Of a stretch of DNA of 64,000 nt, positions 34,361 through 46,587 are shown piece after piece (position 1 is the stretch's first letter; every line of letters begins with the position of its first letter). The position numbers and the translations under genes are program-made. The notes under the pieces are model-generated. The model did no database searches, was not told the origin of the DNA, and saw only the letters and a program-made list of their open reading frames with translations. Origin of the DNA: Xiphias gladius (Eukaryota > Chordata > Actinopteri > Istiophoriformes > Xiphiidae). The stretch spans positions 8,147,501-8,211,500 of the forward strand of contig NC_053415.1 of the NCBI RefSeq assembly GCF_016859285.1, written 5' to 3'.

Positions 34361-35053
34361 TCCACTTTCATGTCACACACGTCACTGTGTCACAGTGGAT
34401 ACTGTTATGTTCTGTACTGGAATACTGTATTATACTGTGTACTGTGTCATACTGTACTGGATAATATCATACGAAAAGGCTTATCTGTACAGAAAAAAAT
34501 ATTAAATAAACAATCAGTTGCAATAACTTGTGGTTTCCCCTTGGTTCTGTCATTGATTGAACTGAAAGAGTATTGGTCCGGTTTATGAAGTGTTCTCTCC
34601 CTCCCTCCTCCACTCAGGAAAAGCTAACAGGCCTAACCCCTGTCCCGCCACACCTATCACACACACGCTGCACATACATTCCCCTTCTCATACTGCTTTC
34701 ATCTGGGCGTGAAATGGATTCCTACCGTCTGCCAGAACGCACCACCTATCTCTGGATGTGATTCTCTTTCACCCCCTTTCCCTTGTGTTTTCTTTCTTTT
34801 CCTGTGCCACACGCGCACCCTTTTGTTTCCATAGAAAAATGCCTCGCCCAACCTGCAAAGTCCACAAAAACACATTCCCAGGCGATTATGATCAAAAATG
34901 ATTAGAAATCCCATTGGAGCTAATATTTTATATGACAACTTGAATTAGATCTAAATCAGAAACACATGACGGCCCTAACCTTTTTAAAACAAACCACAGT
35001 CATCCCTGGAATCCCCAGGAGAAAGGCACGTTCATAAAATTCCTTCATAACTG

Positions 35054-35054
<1 letters not shown>

Positions 35055-35086
<32 letters not shown>
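35055..35086. repeat. (CA)n microsatellite
   Basis: Short CA run with imperfect CA-rich sequence to about 35103. Confidence 0.93.
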
Positions 35087-35093
<7 letters not shown>

Positions 35094-35450
35094 ATGCACA
35101 CGCACGACCACATTTAAAGTGTGAGAGAGGTTGTAGTATGAAATATTGATACCTCTCGCTGCCACATGATTTTACATGTCCAGAAGAGAAAGTCTGTTTT
35201 CAGAGAGGAAGGAACTTAAGTTATGCAAAATTATGGTCTTGTTACAGCAAGTAATGAAAGTAAACCGTGTTCCAGGCAACTGCCTCTCACTGAGAGTGGC
35301 TGCAATCTGTCAACAAAAGCTACATAATTTGGTGGGATTTGGATAAATCCTGCTTCTTCTCTCTCATAGGGTTGGCCCAGTTTCGGCTCAGGGACCCTAT
35401 CATAATTGGACACATATTATTTGGATCATAACAATCTGCAGACACTTGGA

Positions 35451-35480
35451 ATCTCCCAGATGACCGGTCATCTGGGAGAT
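35451..35480. repeat. perfect 30-bp palindrome
   Basis: The half-site ATCTCCCAGATGACC is followed at once by its exact reverse complement with no spacer. It lies about 4.7 kb upstream of fastkd3 in otherwise ordinary DNA. Confidence 0.9.
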
Positions 35481-38400
35481 GAAATGGTACTTCTGCATAG
35501 AGGCGATGAAAAGAAGTTAAACTTGAAGGTTCAAATGAAACAGGTACAGATCTTTTCTCAGTAAGGTCTTACATATATCATTTGAATTGCCAGAGGAATT
35601 TGAATTGTTCAACAATCTCCTCCTGTGCCATATTTGTACACAGGCAGAGAGTGGAGGAGAAAATACGGTGTCTGTGCACAGTGCTCACGTTTTTGCCCTC
35701 AAGTTTAGCAAGTTTTTATGTGACTGCTTTTGTAAATGGATTTTTGTGAACTCTTTTAGAGGACTATTTCAGTGCTTTTAAGGCAGAACTATGAAGGGAA
35801 AGCCAAATCCAAAACATTAGACTGGAAACACTTTTACACTCTTAGTTTACAAGATAAATTTACGAGAGGAATTCTAGCTACATGAAAGTGCTTGAGCTTT
35901 CTTTGCATTTGATAACTTTGACTGAATCACAGTGAATTTTACCCAGCAGCAGTGGTGAGATGTAATGAACAACATTTACTCAATAGTGTACTATTAAGAA
36001 ATGCAGAAAAACAATTCCTAAAGCACATTTGTTGGACTTCAAGGAGCCACACAAATTTTATTTAAAACTTATTATCCTGTAATAAAATATTATGAATTTT
36101 GTCAGATTTAACTGCCCAACAGTATATAAAAAGGAGTTAAATTAGCCCCCTTTAAATGAATTACAACATTAAAAAGCTGTTTTATTTTATGTTGTTTATA
36201 ATATATTGCAGGGACAATCAATCATCAAATTATACAATATATCATCAGGATATAGATTAACACTGACAGCAGCCATTCAGCTACTTAATTAGTAATTTTA
36301 CTTTTGACACAGAGTACTCTAAATTGTGGTTTTGCCACATTTACTTAAGTAAAGGATGTGAATACTCATTCTACAACTGCCAGGCGGGTGTACGCCTGGG
36401 AGTATGTCCTTTAATATGCAGGGGTGGACAAAACAATGAGGACAGCTGCCTAAGGTGGCACTCGGGCTGTTACCCATTCAGTGATTTTACAGGTTATGAC
36501 ATCAGCTCCTCAGCAGCTAATGAGCCTTTTTTAAACAAAAGCAGAGCTGTAGAGAGCTTTGAGATGCAGACTGTGTGAAAACATATTCCTTTGCTGATCA
36601 GATAGAGGTTTAGATCTTTTGAAAATATGAACTGGAGCTTCACATAGTCCTTAAGCAGTGACATGATGCTAGTTAACCGATTTAACAACTTCTGTCCAGT
36701 TTCAAACACTTGTGTGTCGCTATGATTAATTACCAGACTTTCCCAGTAAAGTTAACCATTCGGACTGTGTTATGCTTAATCCAATAGAAGCAATAAATTT
36801 GCCTAGATGGGGAAAGACTAGACATGTTCTCCAAATGCGTCACATCCATTTGTGACTAATCATAACATCACAGCTGAACTTTTGATTATTGGATTAGATT
36901 TGGCCAAAGTGCGGTGTGATGTTATTCCCAGACACTTTGTGTTTGTGGGTACATAGATCGATGTGTGTACTGGCATGTGTTTCCACTGTGTTAATAACAT
37001 GTTGTAATTTTCCAACCCTTTTGCAAGTTTCTCCGGCTAGCGCACAAAGAAGTTCTCAGTCTTTCTGTTTTTGTTTTTGTTTGTGTTGTTGTTTTTTTTT
37101 TTTTTTGTTTTGTGTCTATTGTTTAATGCAAATCCAGAGGTGTATTCTGTCACAACAAGCCAAAATACAGTAGTTACTCAAGAAAGACTTATTTTATGAT
37201 TGTGATTCATGGTGATGAAATGGGTTGATTTAACTCCAGAAAGGTATTGTTTGAATTTGTATTGGTTGTAAACACATATTTTTGAGGAAGTCATACAGTT
37301 CATTTAAGATTTACTACATCAACACAAAAGTAAATATTCCCATTTAGTCAGAGTGACTATTCAGTGTGATTCATCAGCATTACGGGCAGAACGGTAACTT
37401 TATTATAACAGATCTAATCTAGTCTGTCCTGCCCACGATTTGAAAGCCCTGGGTATTTTTGCTCTTTCTTCTCCGTCCAACGTGTGTCCAGAGGGCTTGT
37501 GGTGTTGCCGCTTGTTTGCAAAGAGATAGAGGAGACCAGCCAGATGGGTAACACACACACAGTCACAAACACACAGAGATAGTCTTGGAGATAGAGACAG
37601 AGGGAGATGACTTTTGGATCAACCTTCATACGCTCCGTGTCTGACCTGCCACACACATGTGCGCACACAAAGACAGAGCACTCAAAACAGATACAACGTT
37701 TTTTTAAAATAAGGCACATTGTGGTATTGACCTTCTTGAACTCCAATGTCAGAATAAATGCTCATCAAAAAATCCCTTCTTTTTACATTACAGGAACCCT
37801 TTTGTGCTTCTAGAACAACAGGGACTTCATTTCATGAAAAAGTATGCACTTTAATAAATTAACTGTGACTTTGGTTCCATACAAATCTAAATAATTAACA
37901 CAAGTAAAAACATACAAGCACCGCTAAAAAAAGAAGAAGAAGAAGAAGATGCAAAGCTACTTTATCACTGAATAAAAAGGTTGTGATTTTCTGTCATTTG
38001 TGTGACAAATGAGAGAAACTCTTATTTATTTTACTGTCATCATGGCACTCTGTACTGGACCGAAGACCTGTCTGTCTGAGATACACATGATTAATGCTGT
38101 TTCTCTACTGTTACTGTAAAATGTCCCTCTATTAAATGTAGATGAAATTAAGCTCAGCTGTGATTTAAGTCAATAGAGACTGTACGGCAGGTCCGTTTCT
38201 TTGTATGTAGCACCATCTTGTGGGAATTGTTCAAGGCTAAGCAATGATGCTATAGCGTCATACACTAACTATACTGTATGATGAAGTTGAGGTTAGTAAT
38301 GGCTATGAAGTTGTACTTGTAATTTATACTTTATGGAAGATAACACAAAGTCAAGTGAATACACATTAAACAAATGTATAATCCTTTATGTCAACGGAAT

Positions 38401-39689
38401 TATCAGACTTTTGTCAGACCTGATAAATGATTAGCTCCAGTCATTTGTGCAATTTTATTTGTTTTTTAAACGTTTTATTTTTACAAAACCTGGAAAGTCT
38501 CAGAGTAAAATCGCTCTATGTCTCTCTCTAATCTCTCGTCTAAGGGATGTTGTTTAGCAGGCAAAAACAGTCCAAAGTCAAAACAAAATAGCATGAAACC
38601 CACCAAGCTCATTTAGATTCAATTTGCCTTTTCCTGACAGCTCTGACTGTATACCTTATACTGCATTTGTGCATTACACAGTAGCATATGTATACCCACT
38701 GTGACAAATCTAGTGATACTCTATCTTCAAAAGTTAAGAATTAAGATACACAAATATATATTCATTACACCGGCCTGGCGCTGTGTAGTTTACATTGGCT
38801 TAAGTGTGTTTTGTTAGGACTATTTGAAGTATGGCTTTATTCGGGGATAAACGATCATGGTGCCACATTCTGATAAGTCACCCTTTATGAGCAAGTTAGA
38901 ACTTGAAGGTTAGAAGGTTTTATCAGTGTTAATTAATCCTTTACTAATGCTTTATAGATCAGTTATAAGTCATCATTGAGAACAACTGGGTTGCCACACT
39001 GTGAAAAATTCCTCTGCCAGGTGTTTATCCTCCACCAGGGAACTTGATGCATAAGGAAGACTCTCTAATGAGCAGCTTTCTTTCTGGAAAACATGCAGAG
39101 ACCAAAATCCATTCATTAACAACTTATAAACACATGTAAGTGCGGACTTACTGGCTTTCTTTGAAACTGCGAAACCACAAGTATTTATTATTGCATTACT
39201 AGCATACAACAACTATACAACAACTGCATTATTACCAAATAGAGAGAATAAATACTAACCGGGGGGATTTTAACTACCTGGCAACCCAAAAGGTTGTTCT
39301 AATTTATGACCATAACTGATCCATAACGCATTTGGATGATTCCGGTATTTTTAGATTGTAAAAATTTAATTTTGACTACTTTTAAATCTATAATTAAAGG
39401 CCTGGCAGTATGGATACGGTTGGGAGAAGGCACTTTTGGTCATTTATATAAAAGAATATAAAACAAAGTATAAAATAAAGACCTTTGACTCCATTAATAA
39501 AATACAGATTTCAAAAATGCAATTGATTAAAACTTTTCTAAGGACTTTTGGTTGTGTTTATTTAATACATGACATTACTCTACATTTTGAAGGGAGAGTT
39601 ATGACATCAACGCCTTACTGCATCTTCATAAGGATGACAGCCTAATGACAAGACAACATGTGGGGGACATGTAACAGGGCAACATGTGG

Positions 39690-39952
39690 CCCCGTCCTGA
39701 CTGCACAGTCCTCCCCGCGGTTCCCCTCCACCAGGTCGACACCAACGCGGAGCGCCGCGGCTCGGCCAATCAGCGAGGAGGCGAGTACGTAATGAGCAGC
39801 CAGCCTGCAGTGCGCGCTTTGACCGCAGTGCGGCAGCACGTGCGAACACATGGAATCTTACACAAGCTATTATCAAACGCTGAGGGCGAGTTCCGTAATA
39901 TGTTGCAGCCGCCCCCCTCCCTCCCATACATGATCCCGCTGCCTCACTGAAG
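39690..39952 (+). promoter_or_regulatory. fastkd3 promoter and 5' non-coding exon
   Basis: CpG-rich segment with a CCAATCAG motif (NF-Y type) at 39766-39773 and an E-box CACGTG at 39837-39842. A good donor, AAG|GTAAGT, falls at 39953 and pairs with an acceptor TCCTTGCAG ending at 40129. This suggests a non-coding first exon ending at 39952. The exact transcription start is not visible. Confidence 0.55.
39930..39950 (+). other. short upstream ORF in the fastkd3 5' UTR
   Basis: ATG to TGA encoding MIPLPH, ending two bases before the first 5' UTR donor. It could dampen translation if the transcription start lies upstream of it. Confidence 0.35.
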
Positions 39953-40291
39953 GTAAGTCGTCCGCAGCCCCGAAGACAAGCTTAAATCTCTCCGCGAAGA
40001 TTGAACGTAGGTTTCATTCATGGTCAAGTGTAAGATCATCTAAATGCGATTCCGTTGTTTGCATTTTAAAGTTGTCGGCAGCCGTGCAGTTTTCTTCTGT
40101 CTGTTTTTCCCGCATCTGTTTCCTTGCAGCCTCGCAAAGTTCCCTGTCTTTTTCTCCTTTGGCCTGTATGTTGAGTTTTTACAAAGTTAACCACCTGGTG
40201 TGTAGAAGCCAGACCAGGTACTGACAGTGACTTTTTCTTGACTTGGAGGTGTTCGGGGACAGGGGGGAGCTGCTACATCCCTGAGACGACA

Positions 40292-41338
40292 ATGAAGTCC
40301 ATCGCCTGGATCTCCTCGTCCGTCAGAGCGACGTGTCAACACACCTCTCCGTGTTTCCCCTTAAATCGCGCTCCAATCCGTTGCAGTTCAGTGGGGAGAC
40401 GCACCGATGTGGATGTCCCCGGCACAACTGTAGTTGCGCAACAGCCGCGCGTAACGGGTCTGCGCGCGTTCCACAGCATGCGCGCAAACACGGCGGTGGC
40501 CCAGCAGCTGAGTGCCGCCCCTCTCCCCACAACGGTGCCCCTGCCAGAGACGAGAGACGATGAGCTGACCGCGTACCAGACTGCGAGACGCAGGCCACCT
40601 CAAACAGCATCAGGATCAGCTCCACACCTCTCTCCATACAGCCCGTACACCAAGCCACAGAGCAATGCGACCGCCCTAGTCAACATCCGGTCTCTGTTCG
40701 AAGGGGATGTGATCCCTGAGCTGTGCTCCAGCCTGGCGGACTTCCCCAGCAATGACAGAGCAGAGGGACTAGCCACTTTACTTGGAGCCTGTGTTGAATT
40801 TGGCTTGGAAGCCCACAACCCTCTAGTCCTCAGACTGGTGGCAGAGTGCCTGCAGCTCCTCTCCAACAGGGACATCAGGGTGGCGCAGCTCTGCCACCTG
40901 GGTGAGGTGGCACACGCCCTGGAGGGCCGCCAGTCAGCGATGGTGACAGAGGTCCTGGACTCCATAGGTGCTGCTGTGGAAGAGGACGTTGTCTCTCCCA
41001 GCGAGGCCGTCAGAGTCTACTCCCTTCTGGCCCTGTCTTCCGACCTTGCCAGCCAGCAGCAGGCACTCATCCTACCCGCTTTGCACAGACACACTCAGAG
41101 GCTGGTCCACCGTCTGAAAGCCAGTCAAGTCAGCAATATTCTGCAGTCCCTTGCAAAGTTACAGCAGAGACAGGTAGGGAGTGCAGCCACCTCTCAGTGT
41201 CTCTTTGATTGGTACTGTGACGTCAGCTTGTGAAATGTCCCTTCTGATAACTTCAGCCTCTGTTATTTAGGTCCTTTGGGGGACACTGTAACTATTTTAT
41301 TTACTCTCCTGAAGTGCCACCTTGTAATTTGTTTATTT

Positions 41339-41382
<44 letters not shown>

Positions 41383-44300
41383 TATATATATATATATATA
41401 TATATAGGATCCATTTGAAGTGTTACAGTACATAACACTGATACTAATATTCTGTGTCGCAGGCCATTTCCCTGGTGCTGAGGCTGAGTCACAGGGCGTC
41501 GCGGGTCTTTAAGGCTTTTAGCGACAATGAAATAATTAAGGTGCTCTCTGCGTTGATGAGCCTGGGACAGCATCATGAAGAGCTCCTGGCTGCTATGGAG
41601 AAACATGTGCCAGGTGCGATTTACTTGTTTTAACTGGACTCTGAAAGTTGTCTGTTAAGTCTGATTTAGGTTTCATTCCTCAAGCCTTGTCTATTTTAGT
41701 CACAAATATGTGTGTGTGTACTGTTGTACGGAAAATGCAAGAATGCGAAAAATTCACACGGAAGTTCTTGTGCCGTGTGTGTCAGGGAGGCTGGGAAAGT
41801 GCGATCCAGAGCTGATCAGTACTGTCATGGAGTACTGTCTGCAAATGAGGTGCCGCTCCGAGCCGATCTTTGAGGCTGTGGCTGAGAGCTTTGTGTGCAG
41901 TGCTGAGAGGCACACCACCCTTCAGATAGCCAAGCAGATTGTTGCCATGGGGAGGCTCAACTACCTGCCACAGGTACTGTACATACTCTGCATCAAAACA
42001 CAATGAAATGGAATGAGTCTAAAACTAACTTGCAGGCATACATCCGCTTTAAAAACATGTCATTCTTGAACCAAATGGGTTCTTGTGAATTTTGCATGTA
42101 TAATTTGGTATATAACATTATTTACAGTTTATCTGATTGTGATTATTGTGATTACTGTAAGATTTGCCTGTGGAAGACTAAAGGATGGTCTCTTACTCAG
42201 AAATCATTATGTTATCATTAAGTTAACATGTCTACAAGATCATCCAGTGATCTGTCAATTTATTAACTGTCTTTACTACAACTTACCCCAAAATTAATAT
42301 CCTCTACTCTAGTGGCAAAAACAGCATGACATAAAAAATCAGTCTGTTCTAATTAATCTCACCTTTGCTCCTCAGTGCTCCAGCCAGATGTTTAAGAAGC
42401 TCGAGAGCATTTTATCAACAAGGTTTTCCCAGTTCCAGCCTCGCTCCCTGATCGAGGTGCTGCACGCCTGCATCCACCTGGAGCGCTTTCCGCTCAACTA
42501 CGTGTCCAAAGTCTTCAGTCCATACTTCCTACAGAGGCTGCAGGGTATGTATAGGTATAAGGCTCGTACAGGCAGAGAAGAGAGAGAGAGAGAGAGAGAG
42601 ACAGTTTGTCACAATGTGCATTCATCAGGTGTTTCCGTATTTGCCGTCTGAGGATTCGGAAAGGATACACACTTGGTTGAGTTGAGTTGTGTCTGAGTCA
42701 GGCATGTTCTTTTCTGCTTGTTGCTTAAACAGACAGGTTCAGAACTACACCCAGACTCTGTTCTGCCATTTTTCACATGCGGATATCACTTCATATGTAC
42801 ACTGTGCATAAGAGACTTTTATATAATAATATTTGCAGTATGTTTAGTACAGTACAATTTATTTATAAGTGCATGTTTGTTTTTCTGTTTGTCAAAAAAA
42901 GAAGGCATACCAAAGCTGCTGATATAAGGCATGTGGTGTAGCCGGTCAGTGTATGTAGTGTATATGTAACAGGCTACATAATGTCTGGGTAAGCTCTCCT
43001 TTTCTGTCCCACAGCTCAGGGGGAGCCACTGGACAAGAATGCACTGGGACAACTGACACAGCTCCATCTCTCCACCTCATTAGAGTGTAAATACTACTGG
43101 GTGAGCAAGACATGGCTAAATTAAGAGTTTTTGACGTTAAAATAGTGCTCATTCACTAACATTGCCTTCCCCAAGTAAATGAATCGTGAGCAACGACTTT
43201 TCATTTTGCTTATAGAAAAATGATTACGTCAGATAAGTGATAATCATTAACAAATCCTACCCAATGCCTTCTTCCTCAGGGTCCCAGACTGCCTTACTTC
43301 CTTCATGTGAAGAAGTTCTCCTCTGTGGACCAGGCCTTTGAGACACCTATGGACAGTCTCTTGTACAAACATGTCAAAGGGCCGCTTACACAGCTGCTGG
43401 GCGGAAAGTTTTACTCTACCAGAATCTTTACTCCCAGTGGATACACCGTAGGTAAGCTACAAGGATATGTGTCATGCAGATCTATCATCAAATTGGGGCA
43501 TTTAGCACGGAACCAAGAGTCACGGTACACGGCATCAGCATCACCTTTACATGTTTAGTCTGCCGAGATGCATTATATTGGGACATTTTATGGCATATCC
43601 TTTCAAAAATTCAAAACAGCCCACCCAGGTGGCTCATGAAGCTAGCGGCTAACCGAGACACCACGCGTTTGACGGCACCTTGTTGCACCTGCTGTGCTCA
43701 CAGGTACAGTGTTGTTCTTTTTCATTCTTCTCTCCAGATATTGAGATATGCCTGGATGAGAAGGGATATGTTCTGCCTCTTTCTCAGTGGGATCAAACAT
43801 ACAGGAGGTAAGAGACTGGCTGGAGCAGTCACAACGGATTCTCTTCGACGCACACAATAGTGGGCGAGAGGGTATAGGCGATACGACGGTCGTACCCAAA
43901 CACAAATACAGATTGACTAACAAGTCAAACCAATGATATTTTGAAACAGTCGACTGATCATTTGAATTTTTCCCAATGTCTTGTCCACGTGTAGGATGGC
44001 ACTGTGTTTAGATGGTCAGAACCGTTTCTGCAGCAACACGCAACACTTGCTGGGGAAGGAAGCCACTAAGATGAGACACCTCCGCAGGATGGGCTATGAG
44101 GTGGTGCAGGTATGCTCGTCAAAGTTTGTCGACTTCATCATCGGAAAACTACATCTTTGCAGCTAGGCTTTACATCTTTTAATGCTGCTAATTTGCAGCT
44201 TTTTCATGGTAGACTCTAAAGTTCACTAGTTATCCAACATATTTCACCTAACTTGCAGTTATATTAGTTGAAATTTCATGTTTTTAAAATCGCTCTTTTA

Positions 44301-44527
44301 TAATATTTTTACATATTTTTTTTTACTTTTTTACCTTCGAAGCGTTTTAGCCAAGTAATAGCTGGTCAAAAATACACCCCCCCCCTCTCCTTTATCTGTA
44401 CAGACTCTCTTCTCCATTTCTCTTACAGATCCCTTACTTTGAATTTGAGAAGCTCAGAACTCAGAAGCAACAGGTCCAGTATCTGCACAACAAGATATTT
44501 CCCACCATCTTCAAGTTCAGCCACTGA
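40292..44527 (+). CDS. fastkd3: FAST kinase domain-containing protein 3 (mitochondrial RNA regulator)
   Basis: Family members bind and process mitochondrial transcripts. FASTKD3 is linked to respiratory-complex mRNA stability. Coding exons are 40292-41173, 41463-41613, 41786-41973, 42376-42544, 43015-43100, 43280-43451, 43738-43807, 43995-44109 and 44429-44527. The frame closes to 643 aa; human is about 662 from memory. The N-terminus is basic and Ser-rich, as expected of a mitochondrial presequence. FAST_1 and FAST_2 regions lie roughly at 400-560. A C-terminal RAP domain lies roughly at 572-632 and contains LCLDGQNRFCSN and LLGKEATKMRHLRRMGYEVV. FLQRLQ, LTQL, ECKYYWGP and RFCSN...LLGKEA follow the FASTKD3 pattern and not FASTKD2. 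An alternative spliced start at 40168 is described among the findings. The gene is divergent from wnt6 and convergent with cfap65. Confidence 0.92.
41340..41406 (+). repeat. (TG)n(TA)n compound microsatellite in the first coding intron of fastkd3
   Basis: About 20 TG units, then ACG, then about 12 TA units. On the transcript this is a UG/UA tract ending some 55 nt before the exon 2 acceptor. Confidence 0.95.
42581..42601. repeat. short (GA)n in fastkd3 intron
   Basis: About ten GA units, 40 bp after the donor of the fourth coding exon. Confidence 0.85.
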
Positions 44528-46486
44528 CATCAGTCACCTCACGGGTTCAGTACTAGTTCAGCCAGAGGTTTCTCAGTGACTTTTAGTGGTTGATCTGTAT
44601 GTTACTGTACAAATCAGCCATCCTTCCAATGAACTGGATGGAAAAATATGAAGAAGATCCAAGGCTTAGCATATAACGGTGAAGAGCTGGTATTCAACTA
44701 ATCTCACTGTCCAGAAAAAAAAGGCAGATTAAAACATTTTGCAGGCATATACTATAATTGCCCCATGACCCAGGCATAATTTAACCAAACTTACTGTAAA
44801 ACTAGAAGGGCACTCAGAGATCGCAGGCCTATGCTAAGAGAAAAAAATAAAAATTCATAGTGAATGATCTGGATCAATGGGTCATTCCCTGGCCGTTGCC
44901 CCATCCCTCCACCAAGTTTGGTGCAAATCAGTTTAGTACTTTTTGCGTAATCCTGCAGACAAAAAAAAAACCAACAAACGGGGACAGGTGAAAACATAAT
45001 CTCCTTGGCGGTGGTAGGTTTAATTAAGTTTTAGATTTTTGTCATTTTATGAAACAACCTGCCCCGTTTTGAGAATTAAAGTATAAAAATGTCAATGAAT
45101 AATTTTACAAGGATTTTTTTTTTTTTTTTATGAACAACAAGGCATCTAATACCAAAACTGTCTATAAAGCGAAAGGAGGGATTGGAAATGTTTAAATGTC
45201 TGTTTATAATTTTAAACAAAGATGAATAAAATCACAACCCAGCTCCTAAAGTGGGTTAGCATTAGCACCTTGAAGACTACTTCCATGCCTGGCCAACTGA
45301 GTGACAACACATCTTTCATTTGCACCTTGTGACCTAAATGTAGCACTATTTCTGTGGCTATAGTTACACTGACTTTACCTCTGATTTCAGCTAAAGTCAG
45401 TTTTGAAAAATAATTCTGGCCTATATTTATCCTGCTGTTAATTTATTATGTTTTTAAATGGACATGATAGTGACTATTTATGCTTTTAATTTGAATACAA
45501 AATATGTATATATTGTGTTGCTGTCTCAACCTTTGTCATTGGCCCTGTTTGCACCTGATTTTCTTTTCGGTGGAAAAAAATAATGTGACTCATTCACTGG
45601 ACGAGATGTTCAAATTCAAAATGAGATGTACATGAGATGTACAAATGTGTGACATGGAATATGCTTTTATTTGATGTTTGAAGATATACCATAAATTGCC
45701 TCACATCATCTCATCTGGTGGTGGACTAATTAATTGCAGAGAGATACTTTGAAAAAAATATTGAATAGATTTACATTTAACAGTCAATGAGTAACAGCTT
45801 CAGTATGAAAATTTTCCCCTATTGTACAGTTACCCACATTGCTATCATCTGCTATTTATCAGACAGACAAACAGAGCAACACGGGAAATGTGGAATCATG
45901 GCCTAAGATTAAAAAATGAGACGGGTAGAGCTGATATGCAGAAAGTAAAATCCAAATGTTGTGTAAATGTTGTTTGCAGTACCGTTGCTGAATGAAATCA
46001 GAGAAAGTACAGTATGCTGGTGTCCTTTTGTATCCTCAGCCTTACAGAATTCTTAATCTGGTCAGTTTTCATCTAATAGTCTTGCAGAATTCATACAAAT
46101 ACAAAAAGGAACAAAATCTAGTATACAGTATATCACGGTCAAGTTGTCTGCGGGTACATTTCAGATCATTGCCATATTGTGAATTTACCATGTTTCTCAT
46201 TAAGTTGCCATTCAAATAAAGGAAAGAAAAGAATCGATGGCACTCGGAGGGATTCAGGAGAGCTACAAATTATATCTCAGGGCAACCTGATCATGTAAAA
46301 AAAGGCAGCTGATAGGCAAGCGAGAGATGATTGAGGGAGATGGGCCTCTGGGATGTTGGATAGATGGCGAGGCTTTATATTAAGTCCCCACTGTATCCCT
46401 TTTGCCTTGCTCCTCTTCGACCATGGCTCTGGACATCCTCCTGGTTCTAATAAAACACACAATTTATAACCCCTTTTGTATAATAT
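44528..46486. other. convergent intergenic segment between fastkd3 and cfap65
   Basis: About 2 kb containing the 3' ends of both genes. AATAAA hexamers on the plus strand at 44846 and 45225 are candidate fastkd3 poly(A) signals; the first sits inside a repeat. No further gene is seen. Confidence 0.6.
44803..45020. repeat. dispersed teleost repeat (possible LINE 3' tail)
   Basis: The phrases CCACCAAGTTTGGTGCAAAT, GTACTTTTTGCGTAATCCTG, an A-rich linker, and GTGAAAACATAATCTCCTTG match a very common fish repeat end from memory. I suspect an RTE-type LINE tail, but the class is a guess. Confidence 0.65.
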
Positions 46487-46492
46487 TTTATT
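46487..46492 (-). terminator. candidate cfap65 polyadenylation signal
   Basis: AATAAA on the minus strand about 95 nt past the cfap65 stop codon. Confidence 0.55.
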
Positions 46493-46543
46493 TCTGATTT
46501 ATGCAACAAAAAGTGGAAAGAAGTAATGCTGCCATAGCTACCG

Positions 46544-46549
<6 letters not shown>

Positions 46550-46574
<25 letters not shown>
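46550..46574. repeat. short (GT)n in cfap65 3' UTR
   Basis: About 12 GT units lying between the cfap65 stop codon and its candidate poly(A) signal. Confidence 0.85.
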
Positions 46575-46579
<5 letters not shown>

Positions 46580-46587
46580 GTCTTTCT

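Larger units (their letters stand above)
29099..39700. other. intergenic region between divergent wnt6 and fastkd3
   Basis: About 10.6 kb, mostly AT-rich, with no recognisable exon on either strand. It contains a repeat fragment at 33189-33290, a degenerate repeat at 34000-34360, a (CA)n at 35055-35086, a perfect palindrome at 35451-35480, poly-T near 37092, and a short (AAG)n near 37930. Distal enhancers of wnt6 could lie here. Nothing in single-genome sequence lets me point to one with confidence. Confidence 0.65.

Noticed and set aside
39607..39927. Minus-strand open frame of 106 codons in the fastkd3 promoter
   Set aside because: GC-driven, no similarity. I considered an MTRR first exon, because MTRR shares a promoter with FASTKD3 in mammals, but saw no support.
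40238..40291. Extension of fastkd3 upstream of the ATG at 40292
   Set aside because: The frame is open, but the only start-like codon is TTG, which is not a credible start for this gene.
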